NCBI GenBank assembly: GCA_028564705.1
Contig: JAPXFQ010002811.1
Coordinates: forward strand, 806,001 to 870,000
Direction: 5' to 3'
Length of the DNA stretch: 64,000 nucleotides
DNA from: Apricaphanius iberus
Lineage: Eukaryota; Chordata; Actinopteri; Cyprinodontiformes; Aphaniidae
Under the pieces are notes generated by a model. That model searched no databases. It saw nothing but the letters and a program-made list of their open reading frames with translations, and had not been told where the DNA came from. Made by a program: the position numbers and the translations under genes. Below, piece after piece: positions 55,969 through 64,000 of the stretch (the stretch's first letter is position 1; each line of letters opens with the position of its first letter).

Positions 55969-56588
55969 TATGGGGAGCCCTCCTCCCCTTCCGGTCGGCC
56001 CATGGGTCCCCAAACCAAAAAAATAATGAATGGAAGTCAATGAAGCGGTAACAGTTATTTTCTGGTTCGCTTTGTCTTGAATCACACATATGTTGTACTC
56101 TGATTTAAATGATAACTAATGATGTACATTTCGAATGTGTTTGTCCAGTGATTTTGGATTTATTTGATTGTAAAAATTCGCATTTAAAATGCCTACAAAT
56201 CAGAAGTTCTCCTCCATGCTGGCTCTCACTCCACCGACTGCTTTAACCCCGACATAGTTGCCACTTTCCACATGGTCAGATTTATAGTGTTTTTCTCCAT
56301 GTTTAATGCTCCTTTCTTCGGCCTGGAGGCTACGACCCTCCCTTCTTCTTCTGCAGTTGTGGTCCGCTAAACGTTTCCACACAAAATCTAAAGTAACTTT
56401 TGCCTCCGGTCGAAAATCAGCGTTTTCTGTGCGTCAAAGTTAGCTTTTAAAATTCATGGACATCATATGTTCGATCCAAGATGCATTTAAAACTGAACCA
56501 GAAATAACTTTTATCGCTCATTAATTTTTGGGGGGCATTAGGCGACCCATGGACCTGAAGTAGAAGGGCATGACTTAGGCTCCCCATA
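55969..56588. mobile_element. 620-bp TIR element (TGGGGAGCC ends)
   Basis: TATGGGGAGCC at 55969-55979 is matched by GGCTCCCCATA at 56578-56588. The subterminal cggcccatgggtccc and gacccatggacct are also inverted. The TIR is flanked by TA on both sides, compatible with a 2-bp TA duplication. The interior has no transposase. Superfamily uncertain; Tc1/mariner-like is one reading. Confidence 0.55.
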
Positions 56589-57965
56589 TAAGCGGGTGTT
56601 GAAAGTTTGTTAGCACTCAAGGGGGCCATTTGCATGCTAATATTGGGCGCTAATGAGAAACAGACAATGACTCAGACAAAGAAAAAGTGTCATCAGTACA
56701 ACATGGACCGTCTTCGGTTCGGGTTTATTCCTTCACACCCCGTATGTGCCAGGTCAAATATCCCACTTCCTGTCCTGATGGGCAGGGATTCAGCCAAGTG
56801 GTACACACGTAATCCAACTACAGAAACCAGCTAAATCTGAGGCTAAAGCTAACATCTATATTTTGATGGTTGACTCTTGAATGTTAAAAGCAAATTCAAA
56901 ATCTTCCAAACTCGACGCTGATCCATTGCTTTTGTTTTTCTGAAGGTAATCAATGGATTTTGAAATGTGTTAATTCCCCCCCCCCCCCCCCCACACTCCC
57001 AACTGTAGTTGTACTTAAAGGTCACTGCTAACCAGTGTGCTGATTAAATGGCTTTCTTTGATTAACAAAATTTTCTATTTGTCTGCCTGGAACTTTGTGG
57101 GGCAGGGAGAGACTTCTACATGACTTAGAGGGGTCTTCAATGAAAAAGGTTGAGAAAATCTTATCTATTCCTAAAAGAAAGGAGATATACATAACAGTAG
57201 CTTACTTGTATCGTACGATTTGATTCTCTGTTTTGCAAGTTGAGAAACAAGCTTCCTTTATTACAAACTTATTTAAAATCGCAGATATAACTATGCTCTT
57301 TCTTTGCCCTCAGCTTGTCAAGCACAGAGAGCTGATGGTGGCTTTAAGTTGATTTCCTGCATGCGGTGTCACTTTTTGGTATGGGGGCATGCCAAGAGCA
57401 TGACCATATTCAGCATGGATCCACATAGAGACTTGCTTTGTAATAAGATGACAGCTAATGATTATTCCCCGTCTGTTGCAGCACGAACAGCTTTACATGA
57501 AGCTCAGATAAACATTTTTGTCTAAGGAACAAAGACGATGCGAGTTGTTTTCTAAACTGCAACTTGCCTCTGAAACTCTTGATTATTGCTTTGACTCAAC
57601 GCTCGTATTCCTTTTGTAATTTCCTCCATTATTTAGTGTTCTGTCTGTATAATATTGTGTTATTAGAACATTAACATCACTCAGGCTTTTTTTTTTTAAA
57701 TCAGGCTTAAATCAGCTCTTCTTAAGGCCTAACCCTAACCCTTGTGAATGAAAGAGTACTGTAATAAAACCTGATAATTACACAGTCACTCCATGTGAAA
57801 CATATCAGATGCTGTAAATCATGTTTGCACGTCTAAAAAATAAATCTATCATCTCTGCCACTGTGAGAAATGAGCGATTGCATGAGAGATGAGCCTGTAC
57901 TGAAACGTGATAAGTCTGGTGGGACCGTTCTTGCACCTATTAATAAACCTGAAGGTCCAGTGTGG
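56589..57965. other. Intergenic, no gene seen
   Basis: Contains a poly-C run at about 56977-56992 and two tandem telomere-like units (ctaaccctaaccc) near 57728-57740. No coding similarity. Confidence 0.5.
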
Positions 57966-57988
57966 AGGGAAGAGAGAGAGAGAGAGAG
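57966..57988. repeat. (GA)n microsatellite
   Basis: About eleven GA dinucleotides. Confidence 0.9.
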
Positions 57989-58440
57989 CCGGGCCGCAGA
58001 CTAAAGTGTTTGATGCAGAGTGGATTATTCAAACTCCTGCTCCCGATCTGATGAATTATTCATCTGTAAGGATTTGGGTCCAAAGAGAGCCATCAGGAAG
58101 ACATATTAGACAACAGCTTTTAGCGCAAGCTTGTGAAATGTGTTGATGCCTGTGCATTTATTTTCGGACAGCATCTGGTGGATGTAGTCATGACACATTT
58201 ACACTGCCACGGCCCAGCACCAGGAGGTGAGAGCAAACAGGAAGCATGTGAGGCTTCATTAGCAACTGAAAGTATAGTAAAGACTCTGTTGCTGGAGAGA
58301 TCTATGCCATCTCAGGAAGACTGTGCTCTGGTTTTGTGCCACAGACTGCTGCAGAACGATGTGAAGCCTTTGATATGAAGAAAAGCATCATAGTTACGGT
58401 CCGGAGGGTAAACTCCCAAGAAAGAGCCTTATGGCTCGTT

Positions 58441-58600
58441 CTTTTTATTTTATTTTTTATTTTATTTTTTTTATTTTATTTTATTTTTACTTATGTTAAA
58501 TGTTTTATGTGCACAACTGTACCGAAAAAAATTCCTAGTTTGTGAACTTGTTCTCAAACAATGGCAATAAAACCTATTCTGATTCTGATTCCGATTCTGA
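58441..58600 (+). repeat. A/T-rich (TTTTA)n and (TTCTGA)n repeat tail
   Basis: Repeated TTTTATTTTA leads to caatggcaataaaacctattctgattctgattccgattctg, an end type seen at 3' tails of LINE-like insertions in vertebrates. No upstream body was recognised. Confidence 0.5.
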
Positions 58601-59265
58601 AAAGACAGACTACTGAAGGTTCAGATTTTGTTTGTGTATGTTGCTAGTTATTAATTTCCTGATCGGCTAAGATGCACTTAGTTACTCCTCACTTATTCAC
58701 GTGTTTGGCAAAACTTCTTGACAAATTCAACACTTTTCCACTTTTTTTATCACCAAAAAACTAGGGGAGAAAGGGATAAGATCACGACGGAAAGGAACAT
58801 GTTACTGATCTGCCGAAGCACACAGATTATTGCATCGTAGAGCATATTCTATCCATTGCTCCTCTGTACCCTGATTAACCCATTTCTTTAACTTCATAAG
58901 GTATTCTCTCACAAGAGATAAAAAATCTCAGAGGCTTTGAAGTTTTAAACGTCAGTTCCGTTTTATTTAAATCACATAAACTCAGAATCTGTTCAGAAAT
59001 GTTGTTTGGCCTAAATGCTGTGTAACTGTTCAGGATACTCAAAGAAACAAAGAAATTAGTTTGAAGAGGAGAGTTATTCAAATGCATGTAACTCTTTATG
59101 GCTTCGATTTCATTAAAAATAAAATCTTAAAGAAAGTAAGATAGGAATTATTTACAATTGAATTTTTTCAAGCTGTTTCCTTTTTGGCTTACAGTGGCTT
59201 TTAAAGGAAACACTTTTAAACATTATGAATTGTTCTGATATAACACATTAAAGAACCATTAATCA

Positions 59266-59590
59266 TCCGACAGGGTCACGGCTTGTGCCTGTCTCCAGCT
59301 GTCATTGGGGGAGAGGCAGGCTACACCCTGGACATGTCACTACTCCATCACAGGGCAAAACAGAGACAACATGCACACACCCACTCACTCACACCTATGG
59401 ACAATTTAGAGAGACCAATTAGCCGAACATTCATGTTTTTGGACTGTGAGAGGAAGCTGAGTACCTGAATGGAACCCCTGCATGCACAGGGGGAACATGC
59501 AAACTCCAAGCATAAGGACCCCAAGTCTGCGTTTGAATCCTGAACCTGGTACAAGGCAACAGTGTTACCAGCTGTGCCACTGTGCAGCCC
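59266..59590 (-). mobile_element. L2/Maui-type LINE 3' UTR fragment
   Basis: Carries a series of family landmarks: gctgtcattgggggagaggcaggctacaccctggacatgtc, caatttagagagaccaattagccgaacattcatgtttttggactgtgag, then gggggaacatgcaaactcc and cgtttgaatcctgaacctgg. Longest copy of this repeat in the window. Short reading frames within it are not genes. Confidence 0.75.
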
Positions 59591-59739
59591 AAAAATTAAC
59601 ATTAACTAAATGGATGCAAACGTGTAATTAAAATAATCAATTTCAAGGTTCAATCTACTTTTGTAGGAGTCTGAAACATCTTGACTTTTCCATATTTATG
59701 AGTCTTTTTTTTGTTTAAGGAAAAAAAATCCTCTAGTTC

Positions 59740-60000
59740 TGTCAGATTAGGAGGTCATCTCTTGCCTCAGGTGAGCCCACAAAATTTCTGTTTGGCTTCA
59801 TCCAACCAAAACTCATTGTTCCCAAATGTTTTCGGAGATTTTAACCAGGTCTGGATGTTTTCTTTTTATCCTACATCCTCAGTTCAGGTTTATAGAGATT
59901 ACAGAAGATTGTTCCAGATGTTTCTTCAGTGTCTGTGGTCAACCTCTTGGCAGTCTCTCTCTTATGGAGAAGAGTCCAGTTTTCTTCACTGTGCCATGAT
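59740..60000 (-). repeat. Possible Tc1-like relic
   Basis: ttcatccaaccaaaactcattgttccc and ctctcttatggagaagagtcc are loosely like antisense Tc1-family transposase. The match is weak. Confidence 0.25.
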
Positions 60001-60039
60001 TTAATTATATATCAGGGTTTTTTTTCTTTGCATCTTTGC

Positions 60040-60090
60040 AGATAGATACTTTATTGATCCCACAAAGGAAAAACCTGAAAGTTTACAGAG
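60040..60090 (-). mobile_element. LINE tail fragment
   Basis: gatagatactttattgatcccacaaaggaaaaacc is a very common antisense 3' end of a vertebrate LINE. Confidence 0.55.
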
Positions 60091-61502
60091 GGTAGACTGT
60101 GGTAGGTGCAGAGCCTGATGCTGCTTAACTTACTGAGAGCGAATTCATGTTAGGGAGGATGCCAATTAATCTATTTTAAATAGCATTTATTTTATTTATG
60201 AGAAGTCATAACTGAGAGCTGGGGGACAAGTTGGCTCAACAGAGCAATGACTGTGTGTAAGTTTTCCAATTGTACTTAAAACAAACCTTGGGTTGTTCTT
60301 ATTTTCCTGTTATGCTATTCTAAATTATCAAAGGATCTTTTTATGCAGCAGGAGACTTTTTTTTCCAGGTTAAAAAGGAAGCAAATGTGTGGAGCTCCGC
60401 TTTCTCTCCAACTTGCATTCTGCTCTAAAGGACACAGGTCTGAATTAAACCAGTGAGCCAACCTCCTTTGGCTAATTGCCTTCTATTTTAGGAGGGGGGC
60501 TACACTCTATAATGCCAGATGCAATGTAGAAGTAATGAACCACACCATGATTATCTGAAGGGTTTGAGATGGAATTGCTGCCCTCCAATCTGTCACTCTG
60601 AGATGCTGAGGAAAGTAAGAATGGAATGGGAAACGCGTGACGCATTGTCTGATAAAGGTCTATGAAATTGTCTTTCAGATTTGGGGTGCTGAGTTAAAAT
60701 TAATTTAAAAGTTATTTTAAAAAGCTGGCATTTGTGGGAGGACTGTTACCTCCTCACACTCCTGATGGATGTCTTCGTACAGGCAGATCCTTTGTAACCT
60801 CCCTGAAAACAATGGCTTTAGCTTCAGAACGCAAGTGAGGACATCTCAGATTTATTTTTGTGGGTCTGAACTCTAAAAGAACCCTGAAACTCAATCTGGT
60901 GTTTCAACAATTAGTTTGAGGATATGAAAGTTCTGCAACCAGCTTATGTTCTGTTTTTCCTCTAACATTTTTGTTGTCATTTTAAACATGAACATTTTCA
61001 CATTTTATGTGGAGGAAAAAAGATCTGAAATGATTTATAGATTTTATTATAGAACTATAGTAATACATCATTTTTTTCAAGGATTGTAAACATACAGTAG
61101 ATGAGTCACATTACAGATTATTTATGCATCTGCAGTTGGGAACATCTGTTTGATTGCAACCCTGGCAAAGGTCTAAAATAGCCTAGAAACACGTTAAATG
61201 TCTCTCTGTTTTTTTTTTGTTTTTTTTAACAAAATCACCAGTGGAACAATTAAAGGCATCCCTCCTCCAAAAACTTTACTAGATGTTCTCACCATCCAAT
61301 GGTTGTCCTTTAGATTCAGGTCTGGGGAGTTAAAATGGCAATAAAAGGATTGATTTTACATCAGGTGAACCCTTTCGGTTCTGATGGGGACATCGTTGGA
61401 CTATTGTACTTAAAAGATTTGGTGCCAAGCAAGTCGATTTTATTTTAATTGTTTCTTTGTTGGTTTTTTGTTTAGTCCTCCAGTTGTCTATTTAGTACAG
61501 AT
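60091..61502. other. Intergenic, nothing recognised
   Basis: AT-rich, with poly-T runs near 60358 and 61210; no gene or transposon end was identified. Confidence 0.45.
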
Positions 61503-61620
61503 AAATGGCTTGTACTTATATAGCTCTGTCTAGTCCTGTGGACTCCAAAGAGCTTTACAAGACTTTCAGTCATTCACCCATTCATACAACACATTTACAC
61601 ACTTGTGATGGTACACAAGA
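61503..61620 (-). mobile_element. SINE/LINE tail fragment, inverted
   Basis: ttgtacttatatagctctgtctagtcctgtggactccaaagagctttacaagactttcagtcattcacccattc is the reverse of the tail at 31380-31440 and 15530-15600. Confidence 0.65.
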
Positions 61621-61639
61621 AAATGCTTTTATTTATTTA

Positions 61640-62435
61640 TAGTTATTGAATCAAACCACTGGGTTGTGAAATGTGTAACCTGTTTTGGGTTATTATATGT
61701 GTTATTTTTGTGCAACCCATGCATTAGGTTAAACACAGTTGGGTTATATACAGTCTATGGTTAATGTCCAACCCAACAAACATCAGTTGATTCAGGACCT
61801 GGGTTGTTTATTTATATTTTTAAAAAACTTTATTGAACAACAATAAGTATACCAAAAAAACATAAATTAGGATTTTTATGCTTTGAACGTCAATGCATCA
61901 TCATGTCGACTTCTCCTGTTTTCCAAACGGATCACCTAGTGTCGAGCTAAGTCATTAGTTTGTGCACACTGTAGTGTTTTTATCAGCCTCATGTTGAAAC
62001 AGTGTTATATAAATAAATCATGGAAACATGAACAGGGATACAGTACATCTGTTTGGTTTTAAGCCATTTACAAAATGAGTTAACGAAAAGTCTCTGTTCA
62101 CGAGCTTTTGGTCATGTTCCCCAAATACTATTTTGCTGGGTTGACAGGTAGAAGGCTACTGTGGCTCAGGATTTGGGTGTTTGACTTCGTAATTGGAAGC
62201 ATCGAAGGATCGAGACCCAGCTCTGACAGACATGACCATTGTGTCACTGAGCAGAAAGTATCCTGTACTTAAATCAGTTTTACCCAGCATTTAAATTAAA
62301 TGATGATTGAAATAATGATTAAATTAATCTATTTTGTTGGGTCAAAATAACTACTGCTGGGTTGGTCCAATAGTCACCCAAGTGTTGGGTTAAAAAAACG
62401 AGTTGGGTTGATCTTAACTCAGGGTTTTTGTAGGG
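61640..62435. repeat. GGGTT/AACCC-rich repeat interrupted by a SINE
   Basis: Many irregular ctgggttg, gggttat, caacccaaca and gttgggtt motifs occur in two blocks (about 61663-61810 and 62333-62425), resembling a common fish element with repeated AACCC motifs at its ends. A SINE head lies between the blocks. Confidence 0.45.
62150..62262 (+). mobile_element. tRNA-like SINE head
   Basis: actgtggctcaggatttgggtg (A-box-like) and aggatcgagaccc (B-box-like) at about 35-nt spacing. Truncated. Confidence 0.55.
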
Positions 62436-62628
62436 AGTAAGCTACATATTTAAAATATCATAGCAATGTACAGTAATATGTTGTCTCTGGGAATCTTGCT
62501 CGAGGTTATGGCCCATAGCATCCCTGATCCTTGACTGCCTGACCGTGTTAAAGGAGATGTTTCGCATACTTGTGCTACATTTAGAATCAAATTAATCTCA
62601 TTCATCTTTTCCTCTCTTCCCAGATCAC

Positions 62629-62831
62629 AGGTGTCAAGCTCGAGTGCTCACTGGCTAATGTTCTTTTTAACACACCTCAATCAAATAATTAAGTTAATAA
62701 CTGGACTGAAACCATTTTGCATGCTGAGAAGAAGATCCAACCATTTAATTCAGGTGTGTTGGGCCACAGTGACATGTCTAAAAACTACCGGACTAATTAG
62801 CCCTCAAGGACTCAAGTTTGATACCCCTCTG
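62629..62831. mobile_element. 203-bp hAT-like MITE
   Basis: The left end CAGGTGTCAAGCTCGAGTGCTC and the reversed right end CAGAGGGGTATCAAACTTGAGTCC are imperfect inverted repeats of the CAGNGG hAT type. No matching 8-bp duplication was found in the flanks. Confidence 0.55.
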
Positions 62832-63826
62832 ACACCTGGTTGTTGCTTTGCTGACTCGTGACACCAGATGCAGGATAATATGGCGAAACAAATGGGCCCC
62901 TGAGTTACATCATATTTAAACAAGCAAACAGGGAGCCATAGTTATGAAGTAAAGCTGCCTAGACCCTCAAATTGTTTTCAATTTTATAGAATGTGTTTGA
63001 GATAAAGATTTTTGTGGTTCTGGCATATTTGTTAAATATTTATTTCTCAATATGAAATATATTTCTTCACTGAGTAAATATTTTAAAAAATGTGATTTTA
63101 CAACGTTTTTCAGTGTGAGGTGGTAAATCTAAAAGTGATTTAAAAGGCTTTTTATCCATCTTAAGCAGGGAAGCTATTACGTGTGGAGGTAGCTGTAACT
63201 AAAACATTTTCCAGGCTGTTTATATTACAAAAGCTGTTAGTAACACTTTAAAAAGTTACACTGCAATGCCAACTTTTACAAACCGCAGCATCAACATACT
63301 TCCACAGCCAGCTTTAGCTGTGGTAAAGTCGCGGGAGAAATTTCTGTCTCATTTCCTCCTACCTTTAAGGATTTTAGCCGCTGTCTGAGGCCTGATTTGA
63401 CTCTGTGGTTTCCCTCAAACTTTTCTGGTAGTTCAGAGTTCAGGATGTTGTGTTGAGTAACTCATACTTCACTTTAAACATTTAAATAAAATAAATCGAA
63501 TTAATTTAACTAAGACTGGGACAGCAGTGAGTGATTCAGTCAGCCATTTTTCTGGAAAGAAGCCGACTTCAGCAGCAGCCTCAGTTGGAGCATTTAACAG
63601 ATTTGGTTTTTATCCGGTCCATCTGTCTCGAGCTGCGCTGACACATCGACAATCTGTAAAGCCTTCACAGAACAGATGACACAGTCTGACTCAGCTCTCG
63701 CAGACACAAAGCAAATTTTCAGCTCTGTTTGTCTATATAAGGAGGTTCGGTTGATCACGTGCTTCACAGCTTGTGATCAGTTCTTTCTAAATTTGTCAAA
63801 CTTGTGCTTCATGATCTCACTTTACT
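62832..63826. other. Intergenic, nothing recognised
   Basis: No gene or repeat was identified; it may continue into the next gene outside the window. Confidence 0.4.
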
Positions 63827-64000
63827 CCACAGGTGTCAAAGTCAAGGCCCGGGAGCCGAATCCAGCCCGCCATGGCCATTGATGTGGCCCTCTAAACTGT
63901 AGAGGAGCATATAAACAGAACTTTTAAGTTCTATTTAAATGCACCTAAATGCACTTTTATCACCCAAATCAGTGTTTGAGTAGTTATGCATTACGAAAAA
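63827..64000. mobile_element. hAT-like MITE, cut by window end
   Basis: Starts caggtgtcaaagtcaaggcccggg and continues atgtggccctctaaactgtagaggagcat, matching the element at 25984-26331 in the same orientation. Confidence 0.6.

Noticed and set aside
57728..57740. Interstitial telomere repeat
   Set aside because: Only about two CCCTAA units; too short to be meaningful.
1..64000. CRISPR array, bacterial operon or defence island
   Set aside because: Intron-split vertebrate gene and fish repeats throughout; no regularly spaced repeats.
55000..64000. mir-187 precursor, known near GALNT1 in mammals
   Set aside because: The mature sequence or its complement was not seen on reading; a search of the wider region would be needed to place it.

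Overview
The window looks like teleost fish genomic DNA: AT-rich introns full of degraded Tc1/mariner, hAT-, Harbinger- and piggyBac-type DNA elements, L2/Rex-type LINE pieces and tRNA-derived SINEs, around one intron-split vertebrate gene. The repeat mix resembles that of percomorph or killifish-like fish, but the species cannot be fixed from sequence alone.

The only convincing protein-coding gene is galnt1, polypeptide N-acetylgalactosaminyltransferase 1, on the + strand. Twelve coding exons between 28382 and 52249 join in frame, with GT-AG borders throughout, into a 557-residue protein. It has a short cytosolic tail, a signal-anchor membrane segment, a GT-A catalytic domain with its DxH metal site and WGGEN motif, and a C-terminal ricin-type lectin domain. 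A GC-rich candidate 5' untranslated exon lies at 10672-10785, about 17.6 kb before the start codon. The promoter was not found and may lie upstream of the window. The 3' UTR probably runs about 2.3 kb, to a poly(A) signal at 54565-54570.

Layout: 1-10.6 kb is non-coding with a hAT-type MITE (imperfect 8-bp target duplication), a BED-finger hAT transposase relic and an internally deleted LINE. 10.7-28.4 kb is the candidate first intron, holding an identical 145-bp tandem duplication, several MITEs, a piggyBac-like element and Tc1 relics. 28.4-52.2 kb is the galnt1 coding body; the largest introns (9.3, 5.1 and 3.0 kb) hold most of the repeats. 52.25-54.6 kb is 3' UTR. 54.6-64 kb is intergenic DNA with LINE tails, MITEs and SINE pieces and no recognisable gene.

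No prokaryotic operon, CRISPR array, rRNA gene, functional tRNA gene or known microRNA was recognised. Nothing here looks like a new multi-gene system. The points most worth a second look are the 77-bp intron whose retention stops translation exactly at its own acceptor, the candidate leader exon with a three-codon upstream ORF, the identical tandem duplication, and several intact but apparently uncatalogued non-autonomous transposons with readable target-site duplications.
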